Source: Micrococcales bacterium (GTDB taxonomy: Bacteria > Actinomycetota > Actinomycetes > S36-B12 > UBA10799). Taken from it: a stretch of 64,000 bases of DNA. Below are positions 1 to 9,215 of this stretch, one piece after another (the first letter of the stretch is position 1; each line of letters begins with the position of its first letter). The notes under the pieces are model-generated. The model was not told where the DNA came from. It searched no databases and was given only the letters and a program-made list of their open reading frames with translations. The stretch is taken from positions 1-64,000 of the forward strand of contig JADJCR010000009.1 of NCBI GenBank assembly GCA_016703125.1, written 5' to 3'. Made by a program: the position numbers and the translations under genes.

Positions 1-1
1 C

Positions 2-1001
2 GACTCGTTCTACCTGGCCCCTGACGTTCCGATGGACGGTGCTCTCGGAATTGGGGAGGCTGTCGCCCGGATGCTTGCCGACTGGGAGGAACAGGTCGCC
101 GCGGAACGCATCGCACCGGAGACCCTCGACACCATACCGCGGTAGTTCGCACTCTCGTGGCGTACGCGACCGCGTGCCGCTGCGACTTGGTGTGTGACGT
201 GTCCAGTGAGGTGCTGTGGCAGTGGGTGAACTCCCCAGCGACCGGCATCCGTGCAGCGCAGTATCCGTCGGAGAACATTCGCCGTCTGCGCCGCGCTGTC
301 GCCGTCGCCGTGTACCGCACGTGGTTCCGGCTCGGGATCACTGAACGGAACTTGGGTGCGAGCCTGCCCAGCCTGCCCGGTGTGCAACGTGTCGTGTCCG
401 CGTTCACCGCCGAGCAGATCCAGACCTCAAAGACGCCGCCGACGGAGAAACGGACGGCTCGGACTACGTCGTCGGGTATGCCAGGACACCCGTGTGCCTG
501 GCGTTGACGCTGGTGGGTGCCCAGTCCGGCGAGGTTGGCGCCATCCGGGTACGGGACATCGACCAGATGGGCAAAGCGGTGTTCCTCCACGGCGGCGGCA
601 GCCGCTACCAGCAGCGCTGGGTGCCGATTGATGACGACTGGGCGTGGCAGGTCATCCTTGACCGGCTCGCGTACCTGCACCGCCGCTACCCCGGGGATGG
701 TGGTGCGCTGCTCGCCTACCTACCGAACGAACGCACCACGCCAACCGACGATTTCAAAGCCCGTTCGGCAGCAACGAGTATGAGCCTGACGAAACTCATC
801 CGGCTCGCGGGAGTGCACACACCCGGCAAGACGCGAGTGGCGAGCATCAACGAGTACGTCGCCTCCCGTGTGTTCGCCGAAACCGGCAGGGTTGAGGCGG
901 TCGCCGCACGCCTCGGCCTGGCCCGGCTGGACGTGGCCGCGCATCTCGTCGGATACGACTGGCGGGCCGCGTTCAACCCTGACCCCAGGGGGCGGTCGTG
1001 A
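2..1001 (+). pseudogene. Tyrosine recombinase/integrase remnant, frameshifted
   Basis: Three reading-frame segments line up as one integrase-like protein whose start lies outside the window. The first (to the stop at 143-145) ends in ADWEEQ...IAPETLDT, the usual N-terminal arm-binding start. The second (about 145-420) carries a core-binding helix (VLWQWVNSPATG). The third (about 423-1001) carries the catalytic-domain-like LALTLVGAQSGEVGAIRVRDID and, near its end, AVAARLGLARLDVAAHLVGYDW. The frame changes near 133-142 and near 415-425. The Arg expected in the GxRxsE motif is not present (AQSGE) and no clear HxxR box is seen, so even the repaired protein would be a non-canonical member. A terminal Tyr (GYDW) is retained. 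The next gene starts inside its stop codon, which indicates translational coupling before decay. Confidence 0.6.
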
Positions 1002-2547
1002 CCAGCACAACTCTGCTGCCCGAACAGACCGTCACATTGACCTGCGACGGCGAGGAGACCCGTCGGGTCGTGCAACGCGGCGCCCAGCGCAGCATCGTGA
1101 CCAAACGCCCCGACGGAACGTACGGCACCAAACGACCCCGCACACGGGAGGAAAGCGAACGAATCTCGTACACCGAGCAAGGACGGAACATCCTCGCCTA
1201 CCCAGGATTCTGGGAGATCGCCTACTCGCTGCCCGGCAACACTCGGCAGGTCGGCAAACGTGGCGCACCGGCGCACTACCCCGCGTGGGTCTACCTGTTC
1301 CTCGTCGCGATGACAAGCGTGTACGGCAGCCAGAACGCCGCAATCACCCACGTGTGCTCGGACAAGTACCTGTGGCGGATGTACCGCAAGTTCGCCCACA
1401 AACATCTGCCACCAGGTTTCGACCTGGCCTGCAAGCAGCCAACCACCGAAACGACACCACGTCACCTATTTCCTTGAACTGTGGCGCGGCGACGAATGGG
1501 AACCACATCCGGCAACAGGCCGCCGCAATCTTCCGGAAAGCCGCACTGGAACTCGCAGGCGACCTGGGGCACCTACCGACCAGGCGAGGCCACTCCTACT
1601 GACGGCCTTGCCCCAGCCAATGGGTCGCGTTTGACGGCACCGTCTACCCCGGGCCGACGAACAACCGGCCCGACAAAGGCAAACGCCACGACAGTGCCTC
1701 CGGCTGGCACAACAAATACGGCCAGGAAAAGACCCGCGTGTGGGGATCGAAAATCGTGTTCGCGTCACTGCGCTCAGAGGACTACCACGGACGCATCATC
1801 CTGGACTTCACACACGTCCTCGGCCCGAACGACATCACCGGCATCGGCGACGAGGGCAAAGCCATCGTCACCGTCGCCAAACGCATCCACGCCCAAGCAC
1901 CCGGTATGCGAGGCGTCATCGTCGACGGTGTCCTCCGCGACATCCACATCGCTGACCTGTCAGCCGACAACCTCCACACCATCAACCAGCCAGCCGCCAA
2001 GACCAACAAGAACCGCAGGCAGAAAGGCACCCGCAACTCCTCACGAGTCGAGAAACGACACAAGGTCACAGTCCACCGGCACACCCGCACCACCGGGCGG
2101 CCCTGCGAACACCACATCTGGGCCATCGGAGGCCAGTTGCACGAACAAGTCCGCTCCGGCACCGACGGCAAACCCACCTGGGTGCCCCTCACCCACGACC
2201 GCGTGAGCAGCCGACCCAACGACGACGGCACCTGGCGGCACTACATCCACACCACCCTGCGCTGCCACAACCAGCCCGTCACCTTCAGCGTGCCGCTGCA
2301 CCACCAGCCAGAGACCGGCCCACAGTTCAAACGCGGCGAGTACCTGCGCTACTACCCGCCCGGAACCTGGCAGTACGGTGTCCTCTATAGCCGCTGCAAC
2401 GACGCCGAATCCCTGGACCCGGAGATGAAACGCGATATGCCACGACTCCCCGGATACGGCACCCCAACCCAAGAACTGTTCATCCTCGGCTACGCCATCC
2501 GGAACAACGCCGTCACCGCGCACCGGGCAAAGCACCCCGACCCGTGA
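998..2547 (+). pseudogene. Recombinase-linked protein of unknown function, disrupted
   Basis: The GTG at 998 overlaps the recombinase stop (GTGA). The first intact part (998-1477, 159 codons) has a motif-rich stretch ending in YPAWVYLFLVAMTSVYG. The frame then changes near 1445-1520 and meets a TGA at 1600-1602. From about 1603 it is open again to 2547, with QWVAFDGTVYPGPTN followed by HVLGPNDITGIGDEGKAI and GVIVDGVLRDIHI. The repaired product would be about 510 residues. It is rich in His, Arg and aromatic residues and has no signal peptide. The acidic strand-like VAFDG and IVDGV segments recall RNase-H-fold DDE enzymes, but I cannot confirm a catalytic triad. I do not recognise the family; its role is inferred only from linkage to the recombinase. 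Confidence 0.5.
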
Positions 2548-2764
2548 CCCCGTCCCGCCACCTCAGGCCGCCACTAGCCAGTGACCGGCCACATCGGCAT
2601 ACCCGAAACCCGGAATCCGGCAAGCAAACAGCATCCGCGAGACAACACGCGGCCCGAAACGGCCATCTCCGCCATCTCAACCTGACGGCCTGACCCCTCA
2701 CCCACGCAGATACGATGAACCGGCAAGGTCGCAGGGATTTTCTTCACGATTCTCCCCGTGCCCC

Positions 2765-2837
2765 GCCCCTATAGCTCAATTGGCAGAGCTGCGGACTTTT
2801 AATCCGTAGGTTGTAGGTTCGAGTCCTACTGGGGGCA
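2765..2837 (+). tRNA. tRNA-Lys (anticodon UUU)
   Basis: A full cloverleaf can be drawn: acceptor GCCCCTA pairing with TGGGGGC, D-arm GCTC...GAGC, anticodon stem GCGGA/TCCGT with loop CTTTTAA (anticodon TTT), and T-arm GTAGG/CCTAC around TTCGAGT. The discriminator is A and the genome encodes only CC of the CCA tail. An upstream TACGAT near 2710 may be its -10 box. Confidence 0.95.
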
Positions 2838-2887
2838 CCGAACTCCCCGCGGGCCTGCCCGGATCCCGGACCGTCGGACAGCGCACC

Positions 2888-3553
2888 TCAGCCGACCACC
2901 GAGTGCGGATCGCCCACCCGCTTCGACTGGGCCGAGCCCCACTGCCGCAGGTACACCGAGAAGATCACCATGGACGTGACCGCCAGGAACTCCGACTGCC
3001 AGTTCTGCAGCGTGCGGTTCCAGAAGTCCGGCGCCATCAGATACGCGCCGAAGTCAAGGGGGTCCTGCAGTGACCGGAGCCGGTCGGCGTTGTGTGCCGT
3101 CCACCCGGTGACAGCCTGGACCGCCCAGGAGGCCACGAAGATCGCGGCCATGAGGATGCCCAGCGACCGGCCGTAGACGGCTGCGCGCCAGCCCCCGGCC
3201 CGGGCTGCCGGCGGGGCGTCGGGAGGCGCGTGCGGTCCCACCCGCTCCTCGGCGTCAGTCCCAGGTCCTTGCTCCCCCGGCGGGTCGGACTCGGGCGACC
3301 CGGCCTGCACGAGCCACACCGTGGCGGTGATGAACAACGCGAACTGCAGGAACTCCGACTGCCAGTTCTCTGCGACGTCGACGGCGAACTGGCTCGACGT
3401 CAGGTAGTCCCAGACCCCGGCAGGAACAAGGCCTTCAGCGGTGAGGGTGCGGTTGTGATCCGCCAGCCCTACGAACAGCTGGGAGCTCAGTGCCACCAGG
3501 GACAGCGCGAAGAAGACGAGGGTGAGTGAGTTGCGGCGCCAGAACCTGGTCAT
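2888..3553 (-). CDS. DUF6766 family membrane protein
   Basis: This 221-residue protein has four likely membrane segments arranged as two similar halves. Each half carries NWQSEFL just before a hydrophobic helix (ENWQSEFLQFALFITATVWL and QNWQSEFLAVTSMVIFSVYL), and each first helix is followed by a polar loop. The halves are joined by a Pro/Gly/Glu-rich linker (about residues 83-117). This matches my recollection of the DUF6766 family, which has no known function. Its ATG lies inside the stop of an upstream 27-codon ORF (ATGA), so it is likely made from the same message as the lipoprotein gene further upstream. Confidence 0.75.
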   Translation of the reverse strand: MTRFWRRNSLTLVFFALSLVALSSQLFVGLADHNRTLTAEGLVPAGVWDYLTSSQFAVDVAENWQSEFLQFALFITATVWLVQAGSPESDPPGEQGPGTDAEERVGPHAPPDAPPAARAGGWRAAVYGRSLGILMAAIFVASWAVQAVTGWTAHNADRLRSLQDPLDFGAYLMAPDFWNRTLQNWQSEFLAVTSMVIFSVYLRQWGSAQSKRVGDPHSVVG

Positions 3554-3633
3554 CGCTGCGTCACCCCCACGACGGCCATGGCCGCCAACCCGACCACGAT
3601 GGTGGCCAGCACGATCCAGAAGAGGGCTCGCAT
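3550..3633 (-). CDS. 27-residue single-pass membrane micro-protein
   Basis: A short ORF starting MRALFWIVLATIVVGLAAMA and ending in VVGVTQR is one hydrophobic helix with a basic tail. It overlaps the DUF6766 start by 4 bp (ATGA) and begins 6 bp after the stop of the upstream lipoprotein gene. The position suggests either a small membrane partner of the DUF6766 protein or a coupling leader. There is no direct evidence for function. Confidence 0.5.
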   Translation of the reverse strand: MRALFWIVLATIVVGLAAMAVVGVTQR

Positions 3634-3638
3634 CGGCC

Positions 3639-4100
3639 TCACCCCTTCACCGAGCAGCGGTACATGAGATCGCCGGAGGCGAGGGTGCAGTCCAGGGCAG
3701 TCACCCACCAGCGGCCGTCGGCCCACTGCAGGAACATCGCGTGCTGATCCTGGCGGACCTGGGCCTGGTCGGCGATCGTGCGGACGGCCGTGACTGAGCC
3801 GTTCGCGGCGGGGCTGTCCTGGATCATCGCGTCCGTGCACGTCTGCTCGCCGGCGACGTCTGCACGCACACCCGGCGACAGCAGTGCGCACAATGCGGCC
3901 CAATCACCGAGGGCCACGGCGCGATCGGCGGCCGCCGCGGTCCCGACCGGATCCGATCGGCCGGCGCCGCCGCAGGCGCTCGCGGTCACAGCGACCAGGA
4001 TCACCAGCGGGACGAGGGCGCTGCCGCCGATCGGGGCCAGCCACCTGGCCACGGACTGTCGGCGCCGCAGCCCCTCATGCTGTGCTGGGATGTCGGCCAC
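3639..4100 (-). CDS. Putative secreted lipoprotein, NTF2-like
   Basis: This 153-residue protein has an N-terminal basic stretch and a hydrophobic segment (LVPLVILVAVTASAC) ending in a weak lipobox, so it is probably lipid-anchored or secreted. The mature part (ADRAVALGDWAALCALLSPG, later WADGRWWVTALDC) has the pattern of a small NTF2-like or DUF4878-type domain that binds no obvious cofactor. I chose the GTG at 4100 because GGGAG lies 5 nt upstream; a GTG at 4106 is the alternative. It sits 16 bp after the SDR gene and is probably part of the same transcript. Confidence 0.6.
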   Translation of the reverse strand: MADIPAQHEGLRRRQSVARWLAPIGGSALVPLVILVAVTASACGGAGRSDPVGTAAAADRAVALGDWAALCALLSPGVRADVAGEQTCTDAMIQDSPAANGSVTAVRTIADQAQVRQDQHAMFLQWADGRWWVTALDCTLASGDLMYRCSVKG

Positions 4101-4116
4101 GATCACTCCCGAGGAC

Positions 4117-4977
4117 TCAGAACACCGGTTTGCCGCCGGTGACGCCCAGGACGCTGCCAGAGATGTAGCTGGCCTCGTCGGAGGCGAAGAAGACGAAAGC
4201 GGGTGCAACCTCAGCAGGCTGCCCGGCGCGTCCCAGTGGTGTATCCGCACCGAAAGCCTCGACCTTCTCGGGCGGCTGGGTCGCGGGCTGCAGCGGCGTC
4301 CAGATCGGCCCGGGGGCGACCGCGTTGACCCGGATCCCCCGGGGTCCGAGCTCGGCAGCCAGGTTCACGGTGATGTTGTTGATGGCCGCCTTCGTGGCCG
4401 CGTAGTCCACCAGGGCAGGCGAGGGGTGGTAGGCCTGCACCGAACTGTTGTTGATGATCGCGGCACCGTCGCCGAGATGGTGGAGCGCGGCCTGTGTCAG
4501 CCAGAGAAGGGCGTAGAGGTTGGTGCGGAAGATCCGGTCCATGCGTTCGTCGGTGAGATCGACGATCCCCTCGCCGCGGGCCATCTGGAAGCCGGCGTTG
4601 TTCACCAGCACATCCAGGCCGCCCAGGCCCTCGACGGCACGTCGCACCGCGGACTCGCACGCCCGCCGGTCGCGCAGGTCGACCTCGATGGCCACCGCCG
4701 TGCGCCCGGCGTCCTCGATCAGTTCGACGGTGGTGGCAGCGTCCTCGGATTCGGCCGGCAAGTACGTGAAGGCAACGTCCGCACCCTCGCGGGCGAAGGC
4801 CATGGCTACGGCGCGACCGATCCCGGAATCCCCGCCGGTCACCAGCGCCCGCTTGGCCAGCAGTCGCTCGTGGCCCACGTACGACGTCTCGCCGTGGTCC
4901 GGGACCGGTGTCATCTCGTCCGTGCGTCCCGGTGGTTGTTGCTGCTGCGCGGGGAAGGCACTCGTGGCGTCGGTCAT
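4117..4977 (-). CDS. SDR-family NAD(P)-dependent oxidoreductase (YghA/GSP39-like)
   Basis: This 286-residue short-chain dehydrogenase has the extended N-terminus (about 40 residues, Gln- and Pro-rich) typical of the YghA/general-stress-protein-39 branch. The Rossmann motif TGGDSGIG is at residues 47-54, followed by NNAG and the catalytic Ser plus YxxxK (SSVQAY, then DYAATK). The C-terminal DEASYISGSVLGVTGG is the usual oligomer-forming end. Substrate is unknown; the branch is often stress-linked. The ATG overlaps the stop of the upstream FAD/Rieske gene by 4 bp, so the two oxidoreductases are co-translated. Confidence 0.88.
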   Translation of the reverse strand: MTDATSAFPAQQQQPPGRTDEMTPVPDHGETSYVGHERLLAKRALVTGGDSGIGRAVAMAFAREGADVAFTYLPAESEDAATTVELIEDAGRTAVAIEVDLRDRRACESAVRRAVEGLGGLDVLVNNAGFQMARGEGIVDLTDERMDRIFRTNLYALLWLTQAALHHLGDGAAIINNSSVQAYHPSPALVDYAATKAAINNITVNLAAELGPRGIRVNAVAPGPIWTPLQPATQPPEKVEAFGADTPLGRAGQPAEVAPAFVFFASDEASYISGSVLGVTGGKPVF

Positions 4978-6476
4978 TCGGTGCGCTCCTTCCGGGTCGT
5001 GGCGGCGTCGTCCAACGGGTGGAGGGCGAGTGCTTCAACCGCAGGTCCCTGCAGTACCCGGCCCGTGGGATCGAAGCGCGAGCCATGGCACGGGCAGTCC
5101 CAACTGCGCTCGCCGGGGTTCCAGCGCACCGTGCATCCCAGATGGGTGCAGCGCGCTGACACCGAGTGCAGGTCACCGCTGTCGTCACGGTGCACGGCCA
5201 CCTGGCTCAGCCCGTCGCGCACGATGGCCGATTCGCCCGGTGCCAGGTCGGCGATGGGTGATGCGTCCGTACTGACGATGCCGCCGAGCAGCCGTCCCGC
5301 GACGGCGGCTTGGTGCTTGACGAGGCGGCCGGCTGCCTGCAGGCCGGGGAGGCGCGGGCCCCAGTTCCCCCACGACGGGTCCGGTTCCCCCAGTACTCGC
5401 GCGGAGATCTGATGAGCTGCGATGGTCCCGTTCGTCAGTCCCCAGCCGGAGAAGCCCGCCGCGGCAAACACCGACGACCCAGGCGTCACGGGTCCGGCGA
5501 TGGGCAGTGAGTCCGCGACGTTGAACGTGTCCTGGGCGGCCCAGTGCGCGATGACCCGAACCGGCCCGAACCGGTCCACCACCCACTGCTCGAGGGTGAG
5601 CCAGGGTTGCCTCGGTGACGTGCCAGTCGGATGGCCCTCGCCGACGATGACCATCTGGTCGGTCCCCACAGGCCGCGTCGAGCGCGACGTCGGCCCGACC
5701 AGATGGGTCATGGCGCTGGTGGCCCGGGGGCTGCTGACCAGCAGGGCGAAGTGCCGCTCAGCGGACAGCGTGGCGAACCAGCCTCCCCGCAGGGTTGGGG
5801 GGTAGTGCGTGGCCAGCACCAGGTGACCAGCGCGGACCTCGGAGTCGCCCGCCACGACTCGGACGGGCCCGCGCCAGCTGAACGACGTCATCGGGTGATG
5901 AGGCAGGTACAGCGCACCGTTCTGCTCGGCGGCCGAGATCACATCCCGCAGGTACTCGCCGGGATGCAGGCTCATCTGGTCCGGCACGCAGTACCCGGTC
6001 GCCGGCCAGGGCAGATCCGGGGGTGCGTCGGCCAGCGTGACGCCCGAGGCCCGCAGTAGCCGGGCGGTTTCGAGCACCTCCGCGATCGAATCGGCGTCCT
6101 CGCCGTAGACGAACTGGTCAGCGCGGGTCACCGCGTTCGCGCTCGTCGTCGCGACGAAGGCCATTGCCATCTGCGTAGCGCGCAGGTACTGCACCGCAGT
6201 CTCGTCCTTGTGGCGGGCCGCGATCCGGGCCGGGAGTGTGCCCTGGCCGACGGTGACCTTCGCGGTGGAGTGGACCGTGGTCGACTTCTGCAGAGGATCG
6301 CCGGCATCTACGAGAACCACCGACAGACCGCGACGCGCCAGTAGGAGCGCAGTCGTCGCGCCGAAGACTCCTGCGCCGGCGACCACGACGTCGCACCGGC
6401 CCGGCAGTTCGGGCTGCTGCGGTGCTGACACGTTCGCGGGCAGCGACCACGGGCTGCCTGCCTTACCGAGATCCAC
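4974..6476 (-). CDS. FAD-dependent oxidoreductase with C-terminal Rieske domain
   Basis: This 500-residue fusion starts with a DAO-type FAD-binding fold (DVVVAGAGVFGATTALLLA near residue 28) and ends with a Rieske [2Fe-2S] domain carrying CTHLGC and CPCHGSRF. Such fusions are thought to pass electrons from an amine or hydroxyl substrate via FAD to the cluster; the substrate here is unknown. The start is GTG 6476, preceded by GAGGAGG 5 nt upstream; an upstream in-frame extension is non-homologous. It overlaps the SDR gene by 4 bp, so the two may act on the same compound. Confidence 0.88.
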   Translation of the reverse strand: MDLGKAGSPWSLPANVSAPQQPELPGRCDVVVAGAGVFGATTALLLARRGLSVVLVDAGDPLQKSTTVHSTAKVTVGQGTLPARIAARHKDETAVQYLRATQMAMAFVATTSANAVTRADQFVYGEDADSIAEVLETARLLRASGVTLADAPPDLPWPATGYCVPDQMSLHPGEYLRDVISAAEQNGALYLPHHPMTSFSWRGPVRVVAGDSEVRAGHLVLATHYPPTLRGGWFATLSAERHFALLVSSPRATSAMTHLVGPTSRSTRPVGTDQMVIVGEGHPTGTSPRQPWLTLEQWVVDRFGPVRVIAHWAAQDTFNVADSLPIAGPVTPGSSVFAAAGFSGWGLTNGTIAAHQISARVLGEPDPSWGNWGPRLPGLQAAGRLVKHQAAVAGRLLGGIVSTDASPIADLAPGESAIVRDGLSQVAVHRDDSGDLHSVSARCTHLGCTVRWNPGERSWDCPCHGSRFDPTGRVLQGPAVEALALHPLDDAATTRKERTE

Positions 6477-6511
6477 CCTGTCCTCCTCGGTGTTGCTGGC
6501 GCACCCCACGT

Positions 6512-6541
6512 GCCCGCAGACGACCTCCCATACCTGCGGGC
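6512..6541 (-). terminator. Hairpin between metalloprotease and FAD/Rieske genes
   Basis: GCCCGCAG (6512-6519) pairs perfectly with CTGCGGGC (6534-6541) around a 14-nt loop, just after the stop of the upstream gene on this strand. There is no U-tract, so it may be a factor-dependent terminator or an mRNA 3' stabiliser. Confidence 0.4.
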
Positions 6542-6580
6542 GCGACCGTGTCGGGTGGTGGGTGTCGCGCTGGGGCACCG

Positions 6581-8827
6581 CTACCGCCGGACGGTGCGAC
6601 GGATCAGGCGCGAGGAGTTGCCCGCCCGGTCCAGCGCGGCGGCCCGGACGCGGTGGTTGCCGCGTCTGACCTGGAGGCGCACCCGCTTCACCGTGACGCC
6701 CTTCGCGCGGTACTGCCGGGTCTTCTTGTCGACTTTGACGACGACCCGGTCGAGCCCCTTGGCGTCCCGGGCGGTCACGAGAACCCTGCCCTTCGAACGC
6801 ACACGCACCTTCACGCGTGGGCGCTTCGTGTCGCCCAGCAACACCTTCTGAGTCGCGCGGAGCACCTTGGCCGTCGGCTCCTTCGGCCAGATGGCATCGG
6901 GGAGAGACACGCCGGCGGCATCGCCGACCTGACCGCCGTCGAAGACGATGTGGTCCCAGTCGTTCCACGGGGACAACGTGGTCTTCGCGCCGTCGTTGTT
7001 CAGGTCCACACTCACGGTTTCGCCTGCTGTTCCGTCGCAGTCGAGGTCGAGGGCTCCCGACACCGATCCCGTGGTCCAGTCGGAGGGGCAACGCCAGGTG
7101 GTCGTGTAGCGGGTGAGCAGCGAGCCGACACCGCCGAACCCGGCGACCTCAGTCAGCGACGTCTCGTCGAGGCTGGGCAGGGTCTGGGAGCCGCCGGGGA
7201 ACAGGGAGTAGTCGAACACCCCGGCCTGTCCGTCGCGGACCAGTCCCGCCAGTTGGAAGGCGTAGTTCATCACGGACAGGTAGTTGGGCTTGCGGTTGGT
7301 GTCGTCCCCACCGCCGTGGTGCAGTCCGAGGTTGTGGCCCAGTTCGTGCATGAAGGTGCCTGCTTGTTCGGCCGTCGTGCCGGAGCAGTCGAGCCCCTGG
7401 GTGCAGAACGCGCCCAGCGACACGACCAGATCGCTGGCGGGGATCCCGCGCGAGATGCCGCTGGAGGTCGTGCCGTTGTACGAATGGGCCGACACCACCC
7501 AGTGGAAGATGGGCCTGCGGGCCGCTGCGAACAGACTCGACTTGCCCGAGTCCACCCCGCGCCAGACAGCCAGGTTGTTGGCATGTCGCAACTCGTCGGA
7601 GCCTGATCGCGCGCCCCACGTACGGGTGCCCGTCATCGGCGAGTCACTGCCGTTGTCGACGTGCAGGGTGATGCCTGAGGTCCGGTTCGGATTGGGCACC
7701 GGTGCCGCCGCGAACGCATCGACGACCTGTGCGATGGCCGCATTGTCCAGGTGGTGATTGGTCATCCAGTCGATCTCGACGAAGACGTCCTTGCGGTACG
7801 GGTTCGCGCCCATGGCCGGCAGGTCCACATCGATCGAACCGTCGTCATGGTGGTCGTATCCGAGGACCTCCCAGCGGTCGGGAAGGGCATCGCCGTCAGT
7901 GTCGACGGTGGCGTCGGCGGACACGAACCGCAGGACCGATTCGGCGAGGTTGTCGGCGACGTACACCTCGCCGAAGCGGTCGACGGCCACACCCGTGGGC
8001 CCCTGCAGCCGACCCTGGCCGAAACTCGTCCGGTAGTCCCCGCCCGCGGAGAAGACCTGCACGTCGTCACGGTCCGTGTCAGCCACGAACACCGTGCCGT
8101 CCGGACCCACGGCGATCGCGCTGGGTGACAGGAACTGACCCGGACCGGATCCCTGCTCGCCCCACCACGTCACGAGTTGGCCGGTGGGGGTGAAACGCTG
8201 AACGCGGTGGGCATCCTGCTCGACGACGTAGACCGTGCTGTCCGGTGCGACCGCGATCCCGGTGAGCCAGTCGAACTGACCGGTCCAGCTCGACAGGAAG
8301 CCGCCGTCGCGGGTGAAACGCTGGATGCGGCCGTTGTTGAAGTCGGCGACGTAGACCGTGCCGTCCGGCGCCGTGGCGATGTCGGCGGCGTACTCGAATT
8401 GGCCGTCCGCCGTGCCCTCCGTTCCCCACGCCCCGCCCAGGACGCCTTCGGGGGTGAACCACTGGATGCGGTGGTTGCGCACATCAGCGACGTAGACCCG
8501 GGAATCCCATCCCACCGCCACGTCCTGCGGAGTGTTGAACTCACCGGGTTCGCTGCTGCCGCCGGGACCCGGGTTGCCCCACATGAGGCGGAAGGTGCCC
8601 TGCGGGCTGAAGTTCTGGACGCGCTGGTTGCCGGTCTCCACCGTGTAGACGCTGCCGTTGTTCGAGGTCTCCACCTCGTGGATCGCGTTGAACTCGCCCT
8701 CCCCTGAGCCCAGGGACCCCCATGAGAGAACGAAGTCGTAGCCCGCCGACTGCGCCGCGGAGGGCAGGGCGTACATGCCGATGGTTGCTATCGCTCCTGC
8801 CGCGCCGGCTGCCACGATTCGTCGCAT
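6581..8827 (-). CDS. Secreted NHL-repeat zinc metalloprotease
   Basis: This 748-residue exported protein has a signal peptide (MRRIVAAGAAGAIATIGMYA, cleavage after SAAQSA). About six NHL beta-propeller repeats follow (residues 30-310; GTVYVADFNNGRIQRF is typical). A calcium-binding loop DTDGDALPDRWE marks the boundary. The zinc protease core has HELGHNLGLHHGG near residue 500 with a downstream SVMNYAF Met-turn, the metzincin pattern. The C-terminal Lys/Arg-rich beta domain (VKVRVRSKGRVLVTARDAKG) may bind the cell surface. The start is ATG 8827 with GGGGAGG 8 nt upstream; a GTG at 8836 is less likely. It has no operon partner and is probably a stand-alone extracellular enzyme. The propeller-plus-metzincin layout is unusual. 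Confidence 0.82.
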   Translation of the reverse strand: MRRIVAAGAAGAIATIGMYALPSAAQSAGYDFVLSWGSLGSGEGEFNAIHEVETSNNGSVYTVETGNQRVQNFSPQGTFRLMWGNPGPGGSSEPGEFNTPQDVAVGWDSRVYVADVRNHRIQWFTPEGVLGGAWGTEGTADGQFEYAADIATAPDGTVYVADFNNGRIQRFTRDGGFLSSWTGQFDWLTGIAVAPDSTVYVVEQDAHRVQRFTPTGQLVTWWGEQGSGPGQFLSPSAIAVGPDGTVFVADTDRDDVQVFSAGGDYRTSFGQGRLQGPTGVAVDRFGEVYVADNLAESVLRFVSADATVDTDGDALPDRWEVLGYDHHDDGSIDVDLPAMGANPYRKDVFVEIDWMTNHHLDNAAIAQVVDAFAAAPVPNPNRTSGITLHVDNGSDSPMTGTRTWGARSGSDELRHANNLAVWRGVDSGKSSLFAAARRPIFHWVVSAHSYNGTTSSGISRGIPASDLVVSLGAFCTQGLDCSGTTAEQAGTFMHELGHNLGLHHGGGDDTNRKPNYLSVMNYAFQLAGLVRDGQAGVFDYSLFPGGSQTLPSLDETSLTEVAGFGGVGSLLTRYTTTWRCPSDWTTGSVSGALDLDCDGTAGETVSVDLNNDGAKTTLSPWNDWDHIVFDGGQVGDAAGVSLPDAIWPKEPTAKVLRATQKVLLGDTKRPRVKVRVRSKGRVLVTARDAKGLDRVVVKVDKKTRQYRAKGVTVKRVRLQVRRGNHRVRAAALDRAGNSSRLIRRTVRR

Positions 8828-9008
8828 CAGAGCCACCTCCCCGGTGGGGGCACCCCTGCTTCAAGTATGGGCGTGTCGTGGACCGCATGCGGTGTTCACG
8901 CTCGCGGCAAGGGCGGTGGAGATTCGGATACCGGTTAGCGGAATGCACCTTCCGTATCGCTTTTACATCTGTCCGTTTCTCCAACGCCTGGCAGACCGGG
9001 CCGCACCG

Positions 9009-9179
9009 TCAACGAAACTGGCGACCGACTGCTCCCTGGCTCAACCGGGACCACTGCTCGTGGGCGTTGACTGGCGGACTGAAGTGCGACTGCGGCACGG
9101 AACGGGGCCGGTCGTCGGCGAGCACGCGGAAGAGCACCAGCAGGTAGAGGCCGAGGAAGGTGAGAGCGATGAATGTCAT
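9009..9179 (-). CDS. Small membrane protein, 56 residues
   Basis: One N-terminal membrane helix (MTFIALTFLGLYLLVLFRVL) is followed by a polar tail beginning ADDRPRSVPQSHF. Short proteins of this shape are common in Actinomycetota and have no known role. It is divergent from the AdpA/GlxA-type regulator gene, and the two share the 80-bp palindromic promoter region. The ribosome site is poor (GGGGG directly before C-ATG). Confidence 0.45.
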   Translation of the reverse strand: MTFIALTFLGLYLLVLFRVLADDRPRSVPQSHFSPPVNAHEQWSRLSQGAVGRQFR

Positions 9180-9215
9180 GCCCCCAATGTGGCGCTGCTG
9201 CCGAAGATCCTCGAG

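Larger units (their letters stand above)
2..2547 (+). mobile_element. Decayed two-gene mobile cassette next to tRNA-Lys
   Basis: A broken tyrosine-recombinase gene is followed, with a GTGA overlap, by a broken gene of unknown function. Both lie upstream of a tRNA-Lys gene. The coupling of recombinase and unknown protein suggests they moved as a unit. I see no terminal inverted repeats and no second copy of the tRNA 3' end in the window, so the left boundary is probably outside it and the right boundary between 2547 and 2765 is undefined. Confidence 0.4.

Noticed and set aside
2765..2837. tRNA-Lys as the attachment site of the decayed element
   Set aside because: The recombinase lies on the 5' side of the tRNA and no second copy of the tRNA 3' end is visible in the window.
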